64,000 nucleotides of DNA from Bog-532 sp963830385 (GCA_963830385.1 CAWHMD010000010.1:1-64000), one strand, 5' to 3'; shown: positions 51,809-61,046, counted from the stretch's first letter. The notes: generated by a model from the sequence alone, not told the origin. Made by a program: numbers and translations.

Positions 51809-51959
51809 GATCATTCCTCCTGTAGCTGACGGAGCTCAGCTTTCCCGATCGATCCGGGCCGAACTCACGGATGCCGGGCGTGTCACCGTGACCCTGGCGG
51901 CCGCTTTGTTCACAATGACAGTCGCTTCTCTTCCGCTGCCGGCCGGGGGGTCATCGGTC

Positions 51960-52658
51960 ATGCTGGGTCACGATCACGCGCTGACCGGGGCGGTCGCCTT
52001 CACCGCGGTGGCCCCGTTCCTGCATGTCACCGGGTCCGGGCTGCTGGCTGGCCTGGTGCTGACGGCGGGCGCGGGAGTGCTGCCGGACATCGACGAGCCC
52101 GGCTCCACGATCGCCCGCTCCTACGGGTTCCTGACCGAGACGTTCGCCTGGATCGTGCATCATCTGAGCGGCGGGCACCGCAAAGGCACCCACAGCGTCA
52201 TCGGCGTGATCGTGTTCACGGCCGGCGCCTGGGCCGCGGTGCACTTCGACCACACGCTGGCGGGCAAGATCGCGCTCGGGGTGTTCCTGAGCCTGCTGCT
52301 GTCGGCCGCCCTGGCTGCCCTGCACGTGGGCGGGCACCACGGCGACGCGCTGGGGGTGGCGGCGGCCGCCGCGACCATCTACTTCCACGTCGGCCTGGCC
52401 CTGACCCCGCTCTGTATCGCGCTCGGCGCGGCCGCGCACATCGCCGGGGACATGCTCACCCACGGCGGCTGCCCGGTGGTCTACCCGGTCAGCCGCGAGG
52501 AGTTCCACCTGCTGCCGCGGGAGCTGCAGTTCACCACCGGCAAGTTCGCCGAGCACTGGATCGTCACGCCGCTGCTGACCGCGGCCCTGCTGTTCCTGGC
52601 CTGGCGGGATACTGGGCTCGCGCCCATCACCCATTACCTTGACAATCTGTTGAGGTAA
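51960..52658 (+). CDS. YdjM-like metal-dependent hydrolase, membrane bound
   Basis: A 232-aa integral membrane protein. MLGHDHALTGAVAFTAVAPF is the family start, followed by ALLPDIDEPGS-type text (AGAGVLPDIDEPGSTIARSY), a HRKGTHS motif (GGHRKGTHSVIGVIVF) and IAGDMLTHGGCPVVYPVSRE, the last His/Asp-containing site. These conserved His/Asp residues form a putative metal centre; the function is unknown. ATG 51960 was chosen because homologues start MLG-x-x-H-A-L-T-G and GGGGGG precedes it. Earlier in-frame starts would add a helix. Confidence 0.85.
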   Translation: MLGHDHALTGAVAFTAVAPFLHVTGSGLLAGLVLTAGAGVLPDIDEPGSTIARSYGFLTETFAWIVHHLSGGHRKGTHSVIGVIVFTAGAWAAVHFDHTLAGKIALGVFLSLLLSAALAALHVGGHHGDALGVAAAAATIYFHVGLALTPLCIALGAAAHIAGDMLTHGGCPVVYPVSREEFHLLPRELQFTTGKFAEHWIVTPLLTAALLFLAWRDTGLAPITHYLDNLLR

Positions 52659-52726
52659 TCCTGGTCACGAGTTAGAGCTTGTGACCGCGGGGAAGCTCCA
52701 CGTCGCGCCAGCATGAGGAGTCCGCC

Positions 52727-54346
52727 GTGTCCAGCACCACCGACATACCGCGGATCGCCGCCGATGTCTTCGGCTACCGGATGCTGCGGCCCGGGCAGCA
52801 GGACGCCGCGACCACGCTCGCGGCCGGCCGCGACTGCCTGGCGGTCATGCCCAGCGGCGCCGGCAAATCGGCCATCTACCAGCTGGCCGCGATCGCGCTG
52901 GGCGGCCCGGCGGTGGTGGTGTCCCCGCTGCTGTCGCTGCAGCGGGACCAGCGCGAGCACCTGACCGCGCACGGGCTGACCGCCGCCACCGTCAACGGCA
53001 GCACGTCGGAGAGCCAGCGAGCGGCCGCGTACGACCTGCTGCGCGCGGGCGAGACCGCGTTCGTCTTCCTGGCCCCGGAACAGCTGGCCCGGGAAGACGT
53101 CCGGGCCGTGCTGGCGGCGGCCCCGCCCCGGCTGCTGGCGGTGGACGAGGCGCACTGCGTGAGCGCCTGGGGGCACGACTTCCGGCCCGACTACCTGCGG
53201 ATCATCGACGTTATCGAGGTGCTGGAGCCGCGTCCGGTGGTCGCCGCGCTGACCGCCACGGCCGCGCCACCGGTCCGGGAGGAGATCGTCCGGCGGCTCG
53301 GCCTGGCCGAACCGGCCCAGATCGTCCGGGGCTTCGACCGGCCCGAAATCCACCTGGCGGTCCGGCTGTTCCACGAGGCCGAGGACAAGGAAGCCGCCGT
53401 GCTGGAGACGGCCGGGGAGCTCGCGGGCACCGGCATCGTCTACGCGGCGACCCGGGCCGAGACCGAACAGTACGCGGGCGAGCTGAGCCTGCGGCCTTAC
53501 CACGCGGGCCTGTCCCGGGCCCAGCGGGACGCGAACCAGGAGGGCTTCGCCAAGGGCGCGTCGATCGTCGCGACCAGCGCGTTCGGCATGGGCATCGACC
53601 GGCCCGACGTGCGCTTCGTGCTGCACGCCTCGGTCCCGGGCTCACTGGACGAGTACTACCAGGAGGTCGGCCGGGCCGGGCGGGACGGCCAGCCCGCCCA
53701 GGCCATCCTGTTCTACCGACCGGAAGACCTGAGCCTGCACCAGTTCTTCAGCGGTGGCCTGCCGGACGAGACCCTGCTGGCCGAGGTGGCGGCCGTCACC
53801 CAGACCCCGATCACCCTGCACGACCTGTCGCAGCGATCGGGCCTGTCCGAACGGCGGCTCACCGGCCTGCTCAACCTGCTCGAGGCGGCCGGGGCGGTGC
53901 GTCCGAACGGCCAGCAACTGAACGACGAGATCGAGCCGGTCCCGGACGGCCCCGGGCCGGCCGAGGCCGCGGCCCGGGCCCTGCAGATCGCGGAACAGTA
54001 CCGCGCGGTCGAGCGGTCCCGGGTGGAGATGATGCGCCGCTACGCCGACATGACCGACTGCCGGCGCCGGTTCCTGCTGCGGTACTTCGGTCAGGGCGCG
54101 GATGACCCGTGCCTCCGCTGCGACAACTGCGACGCCGGCCGGTCGACCCCGGCGGGCGGCGGCCATGGCTCGTTCGGCGCGGGCATGCGCGTGGAGCACC
54201 GGGAGTGGGGTCGCGGGGTGGTGCTGGCCGACGAAGGGGACCGGATCACCGTCTTCTTCGATGAGGTCGGCTACAAGGAACTTCTGACCGAGGCGGTGCT
54301 TGAGCATCACATCCTCACCCCGGTCGAAGCGGAGAGGGCATCATGA
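52727..54346 (+). CDS. RecQ-like ATP-dependent DNA helicase
   Basis: A 539-aa superfamily 2 helicase. Walker A is GAGKS (44-48) in MPSGAGKSAIYQL, DEAH lies at 140-143 in LLAVDEAHCVSAWGHDFRPD (the RecQ aromatic-rich loop), motif V is GTSIVATSAFGMGIDRPDVR-like and motif VI EVGRAGRDGQP. A zinc-type Cys cluster is CLRCDNCDAG near residue 460, and a C-terminal SH3-like element (VEHREWGRGVVLADEGDRIT) replaces the usual RQC winged helix and HRDC. It unwinds DNA. The GTG start has GAGGAG upstream. Its stop overlaps the topoisomerase start (ATGA), so the two are coupled. Confidence 0.9.
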   Translation: MSSTTDIPRIAADVFGYRMLRPGQQDAATTLAAGRDCLAVMPSGAGKSAIYQLAAIALGGPAVVVSPLLSLQRDQREHLTAHGLTAATVNGSTSESQRAAAYDLLRAGETAFVFLAPEQLAREDVRAVLAAAPPRLLAVDEAHCVSAWGHDFRPDYLRIIDVIEVLEPRPVVAALTATAAPPVREEIVRRLGLAEPAQIVRGFDRPEIHLAVRLFHEAEDKEAAVLETAGELAGTGIVYAATRAETEQYAGELSLRPYHAGLSRAQRDANQEGFAKGASIVATSAFGMGIDRPDVRFVLHASVPGSLDEYYQEVGRAGRDGQPAQAILFYRPEDLSLHQFFSGGLPDETLLAEVAAVTQTPITLHDLSQRSGLSERRLTGLLNLLEAAGAVRPNGQQLNDEIEPVPDGPGPAEAAARALQIAEQYRAVERSRVEMMRRYADMTDCRRRFLLRYFGQGADDPCLRCDNCDAGRSTPAGGGHGSFGAGMRVEHREWGRGVVLADEGDRITVFFDEVGYKELLTEAVLEHHILTPVEAERAS

Positions 54347-55407
54347 CTGCGACGGACGCGATCGAAGGGCTGATCCGCAGCGATCTGACCGCGGACGGCA
54401 TCCGCCGCCGGCGCTGCGGGAAGGGCTTCTGCTACTACGCGGCCGACGGCACCCGGCTGACCGACCCGGAGACCCTGAACCGGGTCCGGGCGCTGGTCAT
54501 CCCGCCCGCCTGGGAGGACGTGTGGATCAGCCCGCTGGCCGACGGGCACATCCAGGCGGTGGGAACCGACGCGGCCGGCCGTCGCCAGTACCGGTACCAC
54601 GACCTGTGGCGGGCAGAGCGGGACAAGGCCAAGCACGACCGGGTGCTGGAGTTCGGTCGGGTGCTGCCCCGGGTCCGCGAGGTGGTGGAGCGGCAGCTGG
54701 CCGGCGACAAGCTGTCCCGCGAACGGGTGCTCGCGGCTGCCGTCCGACTGATCGACCTGGGCTTCTTCCGGGCCGGCGGGGAGGAGTACGCGGCCGAGAA
54801 CGGCACGTTCGGCCTGGCCACGATCCACAAGGAGCACGTGACCTGCCACCACGGGCAGCTGGTCTTCGACTACACCGGCAAGAGCTCCAAGCACCGCGAG
54901 CAGTACGTGGCCGACCCGCAGGTCTGCACGGTGGTGAACAAGCTCAAGCGGCGCCGGGGCGAGCCAGACGACGAACTGCTGGCCTTCCGGAGCGGCCAGC
55001 GCTGGCGCGACGTCAGCGCGGCTGACATCAACGACTACCTGCGCGAGGTGGCGGATGGGGATTACTCGGTCAAGGATTTCCGCACCTGGCACGCGACCGT
55101 GCTGGCCGCGGTCGGGCTGGCCGTGTCCGAAGGCGCGGACACTTCGGACTCCGCCCGCCAGCGGGCCGTGGCCCGGGTGGTGAAAGAAGTCGCGGCGTAC
55201 CTGGGCAACACCCCGGCGGTGGCCCGCGCTTCTTATATAGACCCGCGCATCATCTCGCTGTACGAGCGGGGCATCACGATCGCGCCCAGTCTCACCGACC
55301 TGGGTCAGGGACAGGAGTTCGGTGACGTCGCCACCAACGGGCAGGCCGAGCAGGCGGTCCTCAAGCTGATCTCCGAGCATCCCGAGCCCGCCGTCGACCA
55401 GACGTGA
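54343..55407 (+). CDS. DNA topoisomerase IB
   Basis: A 354-aa poxvirus-type type IB topoisomerase that nicks and reseals one strand, relaxing supercoils. The N-terminal domain (IRRRRCGKGFCYYAADGTRL) and catalytic domain are present. Tyr298 lies in AVARASYIDPRI, with the R-x-x-H element at KDFRTWH (Arg247, His250) and conserved Arg/Lys upstream (LGFFRAGGEEYAAENGTFGL, then KSSKHRE). Translationally coupled to the RecQ-like helicase by a 4-base overlap. This pairing suggests the two proteins work on the same DNA structures. Confidence 0.93.
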   Translation: MTATDAIEGLIRSDLTADGIRRRRCGKGFCYYAADGTRLTDPETLNRVRALVIPPAWEDVWISPLADGHIQAVGTDAAGRRQYRYHDLWRAERDKAKHDRVLEFGRVLPRVREVVERQLAGDKLSRERVLAAAVRLIDLGFFRAGGEEYAAENGTFGLATIHKEHVTCHHGQLVFDYTGKSSKHREQYVADPQVCTVVNKLKRRRGEPDDELLAFRSGQRWRDVSAADINDYLREVADGDYSVKDFRTWHATVLAAVGLAVSEGADTSDSARQRAVARVVKEVAAYLGNTPAVARASYIDPRIISLYERGITIAPSLTDLGQGQEFGDVATNGQAEQAVLKLISEHPEPAVDQT

Positions 55408-55452
55408 CCCGGGATATGTGGGATCGGGCCCGGGGGGGGTAGGGGTGGGGGC

Positions 55453-56397
55453 ATGGACGGCACCGCTCCCGAAAACCCGGCTGACCAGACCCAGGTGGAC
55501 GACACGACACCGGTCTATGACGCGCCACCTGTGGATGATGTGGCCCGCGCCGTCGGCGAGGTCAGCGAGTCCGCCGAGCAAGCGTCATCCAGCCGGGCGG
55601 TGAATGACGTCGCGCGGTCGGCGCTGGCCCGGGTCCGGCGCAGCGGCGCGGCCGTCGGGCGGAGCGGGACCAGCCTGGCCCGGCGCACCCCGGGAGCCGG
55701 CCTGGCCCGGCGGGGGGCGGAGACCGGCAAGCGGCTGGCCGGGCGCGGCCCGGACCGCGCCCCGCGGGCGGCCGGCAGCGGCAGGCGGTTCGGCTGGCGG
55801 TCCGGCTGGCGGTGGATGGCCCATGAGGTCGTCATGCTGGCCCCGCGACTGCCGGTCCGCGACCAGGCGAGGCTGCGGGCTCAGTTCCCGGGCAGGTCGC
55901 CGGACGAGACGGCCGATGCGCTCATCGAAGGGGCATCCCGGGCATCAGCCGCGGTCGGCGCCACCATCGGGGTCTGGTCGGTGCTGCCGATCGCGCCGGC
56001 GTTCCCGGCCGAGATCGTCACCGAGACGCTGACCCTGGTCGGCATCGAGATCAAGCTCATCGCCGAGCTGCACGAGGTGTACGGCATGCGCCCGCCCGGC
56101 GACCTGGCCGGCCGGATGACCTCCTACGTGGGCGCTTGGGCGAACCGCAGGGGCGTCGCGCTCGCCCCCGGCGGGTTGGCGCTGGTGCTGGGCTCCCCGC
56201 TGGCCCGCCGCCTGCAGCGCCGCCTGGCCGCCCGGGCCGGCCGCAGCGCCGTGTCGCTGGGCCCGCTGCTGACCGGCGCCGCCGCCGGAGCGTTGCTCAA
56301 CCGCCGGGAGACCCGGCGGCTGGGCCACGAGATCCGTGACGACCTGCGCAAGCGGACGCCGGGCACGCCCGGCTGGACCGCCGGCTGGACCGGCTGA
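55453..56397 (+). CDS. Protein of unknown function with central hydrophobic segment
   Basis: A 314-aa protein. It has an acidic Asp/Thr-rich N-terminus, an Arg/Gly-rich linker, then a globular region with GATIGVWSVLPIAPAFPAEI followed by VTETLTLVGIEIKLIAELHE, where the hydrophobic stretch could form a membrane helix pair. The C-terminus is Arg-rich. The segment resembles proteins found next to topoisomerase genes in related genomes but I know no family. A run of G bases (55430-55438) lies just before ATG 55453, so the true start is uncertain. Confidence 0.55.
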   Translation: MDGTAPENPADQTQVDDTTPVYDAPPVDDVARAVGEVSESAEQASSSRAVNDVARSALARVRRSGAAVGRSGTSLARRTPGAGLARRGAETGKRLAGRGPDRAPRAAGSGRRFGWRSGWRWMAHEVVMLAPRLPVRDQARLRAQFPGRSPDETADALIEGASRASAAVGATIGVWSVLPIAPAFPAEIVTETLTLVGIEIKLIAELHEVYGMRPPGDLAGRMTSYVGAWANRRGVALAPGGLALVLGSPLARRLQRRLAARAGRSAVSLGPLLTGAAAGALLNRRETRRLGHEIRDDLRKRTPGTPGWTAGWTG

Positions 56398-56452
56398 CGC
56401 AGGCCAGGATACTTTTTCCTTCTAATTTTTCTGTCTGAGGGGTAACTGATCC

Positions 56453-56890
56453 ATGAGGGTCACGATGATGCTGGCTGACCACGCGCAGGTCGCCGACGGC
56501 AAGCTGTTCATCTCCGGCGGCGGCTGGTCGGTCTGCGGACCGGGCCCGGTCGCCTGCGGGGTCGCGGTGCTGTTCCACATCCCATGGCAGCGGACGAACG
56601 AGAAGATCTCGTTCACGCTCAAGCTGCTGGACGAGGACGGCTCACCGGTCATCCAGCCCGGCCCGAACGGCGCCCAGGAGGTCCGGGCCGGCGGCCAGTT
56701 CGAGGCCGGGCGCCCGGCCGGCCTGGCTCCCGGTACCGAGATCAACGTCCCGGTCGCCTTCAACACCGTCCTCCAGCTGTCCCCCGGCGGCCGGTTCACC
56801 TGGGTGCTTGAGCTGGACGACCAGGCCGACGATGAGTGGCGGCTGTCCTTCGCCACCCGGGAGAACCAGCCGTCGCCCACGCTGACCTGA
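56453..56890 (+). CDS. DUF6941-like protein
   Basis: A 145-aa protein starting MRVTMMLADHAQVADGKLFI, then SGGGWSVCGPGPVACGVAVL and LELDDQADDEWRLSFATREN, the pattern I associate with DUF6941. Its beta-rich composition suggests a small barrel; no enzymatic motif. GAGGGGTAAC precedes ATG 56453. A strong hairpin follows. It has no obvious functional partner. Confidence 0.78.
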   Translation: MRVTMMLADHAQVADGKLFISGGGWSVCGPGPVACGVAVLFHIPWQRTNEKISFTLKLLDEDGSPVIQPGPNGAQEVRAGGQFEAGRPAGLAPGTEINVPVAFNTVLQLSPGGRFTWVLELDDQADDEWRLSFATRENQPSPTLT

Positions 56891-56903
56891 TCGGGCAACA
56901 GCG

Positions 56904-56933
56904 ACGCCGGCCGGGTGGACACCCGGCCGGCGT
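56904..56933. terminator. Strong bidirectional hairpin
   Basis: ACGCCGGCCGGGT (56904-56916) and ACCCGGCCGGCGT (56921-56933) form a perfect 13-bp stem with loop GGAC. It lies between the convergent DUF6941 and mscL genes and should stop transcription from both sides. Confidence 0.85.
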
Positions 56934-56948
56934 GCTGGGGCGGAATGC

Positions 56949-57386
56949 TCAGACGGCGTCGGCGGTGGCGGTGGGCAGATCGATACCGCAGTACTTGCAG
57001 CGGGTGGCGGCCACCGGCAGGTCGGCCGACAGGCAGGCCGGGCAGGTCTTGACCGGCGGCGGGTCGCCGAACACGGTGATGCCGCGGCGCCGCTGAATCG
57101 TGCGGTAGGGGACCACGATGATGAAGTAGACCACCACCATGAAGACGAGGAAGTAGATGATGGCCGAGATCAGGGCGCCGAAGTTTATGAACGTGGCGTG
57201 GGTCTTGCCGATGTTGACGCCGAGCCCATTCGGCGAATTGCTGCCCTGAAACCGGGCCACGATCGGGTTGATGACGTTCGTGGTGAACGCGTTGACCAGG
57301 TTGCTGAACGCGAGGGCGATGACCAGGCCCACCGCGACAACGACCACGTCGCCCCGCATGATGAAGTTCTTGAACCCCTTGAGCAT
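56949..57386 (-). CDS. mscL: Large-conductance mechanosensitive channel with zinc ribbon
   Basis: A 145-aa MscL. The N-terminal amphipathic helix (MLKGFKNFIMRGDVVVVAVG) and pore helix TM1 LVIALAFSNLVNAFTTNVIN are typical, as is the second helix FLVFMVVVYFIIVVPY. It opens under osmotic stress and relieves turgor. The C-terminal extension contains CPACLSADLPVAATRCKYCG, a C-x-x-C...C-x-x-C zinc ribbon not found in standard MscL. ATG 57386 is chosen because AAGGA lies 8 bases upstream, and a GTG two codons before it is too close. Confidence 0.93.
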   Translation of the reverse strand: MLKGFKNFIMRGDVVVVAVGLVIALAFSNLVNAFTTNVINPIVARFQGSNSPNGLGVNIGKTHATFINFGALISAIIYFLVFMVVVYFIIVVPYRTIQRRRGITVFGDPPPVKTCPACLSADLPVAATRCKYCGIDLPTATADAV

Positions 57387-57407
57387 CCGCACATTCCTTT
57401 AAGGAGA

Positions 57408-57424
57408 TCCCGGGCTTCCCGGGA
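57408..57424. promoter_or_regulatory. Hairpin in the mscL leader
   Basis: TCCCGGG (57408-57414) CTT CCCGGGA (57418-57424): a 7-bp perfect stem just upstream of the mscL ribosome site. It could be part of the 5' untranslated region and affect translation. Confidence 0.45.
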
Positions 57425-57639
57425 GTCACAAAACGATGATCGGCGTGTACACATGCCGGATGCTGACCATATAAGTTCGGATCACGGTAGCCAAGGACCA
57501 AAGGGTTCAATCTGGCCACTGCCGTCACAATGACCCCAGGAATTAACCTGCAGCTCACAGGGCTGCTGGCGTCCAATTCGGGCCGATTGTGTATCCGCAA
57601 ATTGCCCCAGTGGGGCGGGCGGGAGAGGAATTCCCTGGT

Positions 57640-57680
57640 GTCTGGGCCCGGCCCGGGGCCTGGCCGTGCCGGGCCCAGAC
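57640..57680. terminator. Large hairpin in the 460-base gap between mscL and the RDPELV protein gene
   Basis: GTCTGGGCCCGG (57640-57651) pairs with CCGGGCCCAGAC (57669-57680) with a 17-base loop, a 12-bp perfect stem. GAGGGC-TT-GCCCTC follows at about 57697-57710. The gap 57387-57856 holds no supported gene; this structure may end the minus-strand gene that stops at 57857. Confidence 0.65.
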
Positions 57681-57856
57681 GTCTTGGGGAGAAGAGGGCT
57701 TGCCCTCGTGGCTACTAATTTCGCCCCTCTACCTGATGCCAGCCTGAGGCAAAGCTGTAGAACCTCTTAGGAACCCAGCCGTTCGCGGCGGCCACTCCGG
57801 TCAGGCACTTCCCCATGCCTGACGTGACCGGTGACCGCGGTACAGCGGGCCTGAGT

Positions 57857-58783
57857 TCAGCGGGCCGAGCGGGAACGGCGCAGCCGCCGCGCACCGGACT
57901 CACCCGCGACCCAGCTGGCCAGCTGTTCCGACGCCTGGCCGGGCAGCTCACCGGAGGACCAGCCCGCCATTTCCGCCGCGATGGCGTCCGGCGGCTCCGC
58001 CAGCCCGGGCATCGGCTCGCCCGCCCCTGGGTACTCCGGCAGGCTCGCCTGGATCGCCGGGAACACGCTGGTGACCGGGGTGGGTGCAGCCAGCGGACCG
58101 GCCCCCGGGAACTCCGCGCCCGGGTACTCCGCGCCGACCGGGGCGGCCAGCGGGCCCGCCGGGTCGGACAGCGGAGCCGGCCGTGGGCCGGGATCGGCCG
58201 TCCCGTCCAGCAGCCGGGCCATCGGCTCCGACGGCACGTCCCACGGTGCCGGAGTCGCCCCCGGGCCGCCGTTGTGCGCCGCCGCGGCGGCCGCCGGGCC
58301 GGCCGGCTCGGGCGCCGCCGGACTGGCCCCGACCGGACTGGCTCCGACCGAACTGGCCCCGACCGAGCTGGCCCCGACCGAGCTGGCACTGAGGGGGCCG
58401 GAGATGGGCGTGAAGCCCGGAGTCCGGCCCGGCCCGTTCGCCATGACCCGCTGCGGGCCGCTGACCGGCGGCAGCAACGGACCACTGACCGGCGGATGAG
58501 CGGCGCCGGGCGCCGGGCGGACGTCGGCGGCCAGGCCGCCGTCGGTGCCCGGAGCCGAGCAGTCGTGGCTGTCCAGGAAGTCAGCGAAGAACTCGGCCTC
58601 GGCGGCGTCCACGCCAATCACCACGCGTGGCTGCCCCATCGGCTCCTTCAGCGAATAACCTACGTAGCTGGCCAGGGGGTCGGCCGATCCCCCCAGGCCA
58701 TGGAGCGCTCGCCAGCGCTCCCATGCCTGTTCCAGCCGCGCAGCGGCGTAACCGGCACGCGCGACCAACTCCGGATCACGCAT
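57857..58783 (-). CDS. Conserved actinobacterial protein (bldC neighbour)
   Basis: A 308-aa protein whose N-terminal 75 residues (MRDPELVARAGYAAARLEQA then LGGSADPLASYVGYSLKEPM and GQPRVVIGVDAAEAEFFADF) match a conserved protein encoded near bldC in Streptomyces. A low-complexity Ala/Pro/Gly/Ser middle contains a repeated ASSVG unit. It is unknown in function. ATG 58783 follows GGGAGGGA by 8 bases. A longer start at 58801 adds only MGRDRT. Read downstream of bldC on the same strand. Confidence 0.75.
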   Translation of the reverse strand: MRDPELVARAGYAAARLEQAWERWRALHGLGGSADPLASYVGYSLKEPMGQPRVVIGVDAAEAEFFADFLDSHDCSAPGTDGGLAADVRPAPGAAHPPVSGPLLPPVSGPQRVMANGPGRTPGFTPISGPLSASSVGASSVGASSVGASPVGASPAAPEPAGPAAAAAAHNGGPGATPAPWDVPSEPMARLLDGTADPGPRPAPLSDPAGPLAAPVGAEYPGAEFPGAGPLAAPTPVTSVFPAIQASLPEYPGAGEPMPGLAEPPDAIAAEMAGWSSGELPGQASEQLASWVAGESGARRLRRSRSAR

Positions 58784-59208
58784 CGTGCGATCCCTCCCCA
58801 TGGACGCGACTCACGATCGCATCCCCAGACCGAGGATCGCCGACTGCGCGTTACGTCCGTTCTTGTGGACGCTAACCAGTATGTCGGACACCGCCGCTCA
58901 GCAGGCATGATTACAGATTTACTCTATATCACTACTCACTGTAGCCGCCTGAGGCAGCAGTGTTCCCCGGATCATTTTCCTAGTTGCTTACTGATCTTCG
59001 TGCTTACGTGCTTACTGGATCGGCCCCGGCAGTGCGTGCCCGCGAGACGCGGCGCCCGAAACGCCCGCCGGTGAAACCTGGCCCAAAGTGGCGTTCAAGC
59101 CACCGGGGCCGACCCCCCTACCCGCTGTGAGACTGCCGCCGCGTGCGGTGCGCCCGGCAGTCAACTGCCCCCCTGGCGCAAGGCAAAGCCACGCGAATGC
59201 GGCGGCCG
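58784..59208. other. Intergenic region between bldC stop and the RDPELV gene
   Basis: An AT-rich core (58900-59000) with several CTTAC-type repeats suggests the promoter of the minus-strand RDPELV gene. No gene is supported. Confidence 0.5.
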
Positions 59209-59412
59209 TCACTCCGAACGCTGCTGCGGGATGCCGGCGAGCAGCGCGCGGACTTCCGTCTCCCGGTAGCGGCGGTGCCCGCCGAGCGTCCGGATCGAGG
59301 TGAGCTTGCCAGCCTTGGCCCAACGAGTAACGGTCTTCGGATCGACTCGGAACATCGTCGCAACCTCCGCCGGCGTAAGCAGCGGTTCTGCCTCGGGTGT
59401 ACGTGCAGCCAT
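59209..59412 (-). CDS. bldC: BldC-type DNA-binding protein
   Basis: A 67-aa MerR-like small regulator: MAARTPEAEPLLTPAEVATM then FRVDPKTVTRWAKAGKLTSI and RTLGGHRRYRETEVRALLAG. This is the winged helix-turn-helix known as BldC in Streptomyces, where it helps govern the onset of aerial growth and sporulation. The size and the conserved RWAKAGKL / GGHRRYRE elements match very closely. A GGAGAGGCC stretch lies ahead of the ATG. Its promoter region holds an inverted repeat. The synteny with vdh and purM strengthens the call. Confidence 0.95.
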   Translation of the reverse strand: MAARTPEAEPLLTPAEVATMFRVDPKTVTRWAKAGKLTSIRTLGGHRRYRETEVRALLAGIPQQRSE

Positions 59413-60065
59413 TTGCGGCCTCTCCTCCTGGACCGAAACTTACGATCCTGCGTTCCTACCTTGCGTGGAGCTCCATCCGGAGCCTGCCGTTGATGTCCCA
59501 TATGGTGTACAGAGACCATATTGCCATCACCAGGGGTAACAAGTCGACCACCCGGCGCAAAGTTTTCCATCTGGTACTTCTGCGACCGTCGTCTCTCTGT
59601 CACTGAGCGTAAGTGTAGCGATACTTAGAGTTGCATCATGGCAGATTCGGAAATACTGCGACCGGAGCCGCCAGGAGACCGAGCGCGGCAGAAGCCGCAA
59701 CCCTCGCCAGACGGCTAAACCGGTCACCTGGTTGGTGGCTTATAGTGACCTAAGTTCACCCATGTGTTACAAACTTACCTCACGTTGACGCCGTTGGGTA
59801 GGCACACAACCACGTTCTGCCAGCAAAGTTTCCTGGCTTCGATGATTACTCTCAGTTATTACGCGCCGAATCGGGTCCCTCGATCGGTCACGCCCTGCAT
59901 CCGCTGGGGGCCGTAACGTCGTTGAGGCCGGTGGTGCTGGGACGATGCGTGGCCCGGCGCGTGGCGGCCGGCCGCCACGTGATCGGCTGTGCTCACGGTC
60001 GAGCCGACCGCCGCAACCCGCGCCCGTCCTGCGGCGTCTTAAGCATGAGTCCACTTCGGGGAGTC
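59413..60065. other. Long bldC upstream region with inverted repeat
   Basis: About 650 bases between the divergent bldC and lipoprotein genes hold no supported gene. ATATGGT (59500-59506) and ACCATAT (59515-59521) flank an 8-base spacer, about 90 bases ahead of bldC: a candidate operator. A second GGTCAC...GTGACC repeat lies near 59725-59750. Several AT-rich patches could carry promoters. Confidence 0.5.
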
Positions 60066-60986
60066 ATGATGCGGCTCATCGGGTCCCGCACCGCGGCGTT
60101 TCTCATCGCGGTCCTGGCCGTCGCGGCCTGCGCTGGGCAGCGCGCTACACCGCCCGTCACCTCCCACGTCGCGCCCCCGTCGGCGGGCCAGGACGGGCCG
60201 GCCTCCTTCGTCAGCCGGGCGCGACAGGTGACGGCCCAGTGGGACCGATCTCGGGCGGCCCGCGCCTGGCGGGCCGGGCTTGTCCTGATGGACCCGTCGG
60301 AGCTGACCCCGATCCCTTCCAACGCGGCCTTCAGCAGTGAGCGGCAGAAGGACGCGTTCAGCTCGGGGCACTTCGAGCTGGCGGGGACGCTACCCGGGCG
60401 GCCGCTGTCCGGGCTGGTCCGCTGGACCGACGGCGCCACACTGCAACTCCCGTTGCTGACCGCCGGGGCCGCGTTCGCCGAATTGGCCGCGCAGCGCCCG
60501 TGCGGCGGTCCGGACGCGTGCGGCCAGCTCGCCGTGACCGGCGCAGAGCCAGGGGTGGTGACCGTCCGCACCAGCCGGGGACTGGCCAGCGTGCCCGCCT
60601 GGCATTTCACCGTGGCCGGGCTCGGCTGGCAGGTCAGCGAGGTCGCGATGGCGCGCAACACGCTGGTCGTCCTGCCCGGCTACGGTCCCCTCCCGTCCGC
60701 AGGCCGCAACACGCCCGGTGTCGGCGGGCTGACCGCGGTCACCACGAACAGCCGCGTCCTGACCCTCAGGTTTCCCGCCGGCGCGTGCGAGGCGGCCTGG
60801 GGAGCGTACCGGTACGAGACCGCGAGCACGGTGGTGGTTGGCTCATGGGAGCGGCCCTCTACCGGCAACGGGGCATGCCCGGCGGTGGGCGTGATCCGCA
60901 CGGCTCGCGTGAGTCTTGACCGGCCGCTCGGCACCCGGGTGGTCCTGGACGTCGCGTCCGGCCTGCCGCTGGTACCGGGACAATAG
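60066..60986 (+). CDS. Secreted lipoprotein of unknown function
   Basis: A 306-aa protein with signal GSRTAAFLIAVLAVAACAGQ, whose A-V-A-A-C lipobox predicts lipidation outside the membrane. Later stretches are RPLSGLVRWTDGATLQLPLL and VVVGSWERPSTGNGACPAVG, without a family I know. Two adjacent ATG codons (60066, 60069) follow GGGGAG; either may be used. It is divergent from bldC and may be developmentally controlled, by inference from position only. Confidence 0.7.
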   Translation: MMRLIGSRTAAFLIAVLAVAACAGQRATPPVTSHVAPPSAGQDGPASFVSRARQVTAQWDRSRAARAWRAGLVLMDPSELTPIPSNAAFSSERQKDAFSSGHFELAGTLPGRPLSGLVRWTDGATLQLPLLTAGAAFAELAAQRPCGGPDACGQLAVTGAEPGVVTVRTSRGLASVPAWHFTVAGLGWQVSEVAMARNTLVVLPGYGPLPSAGRNTPGVGGLTAVTTNSRVLTLRFPAGACEAAWGAYRYETASTVVVGSWERPSTGNGACPAVGVIRTARVSLDRPLGTRVVLDVASGLPLVPGQ

Positions 60987-61046
60987 CTGCGGTGGGACAC
61001 GCTCGTGGCACCAGCCGGTGCGACGGCCGGCCGCGGCCGGGCCGCG

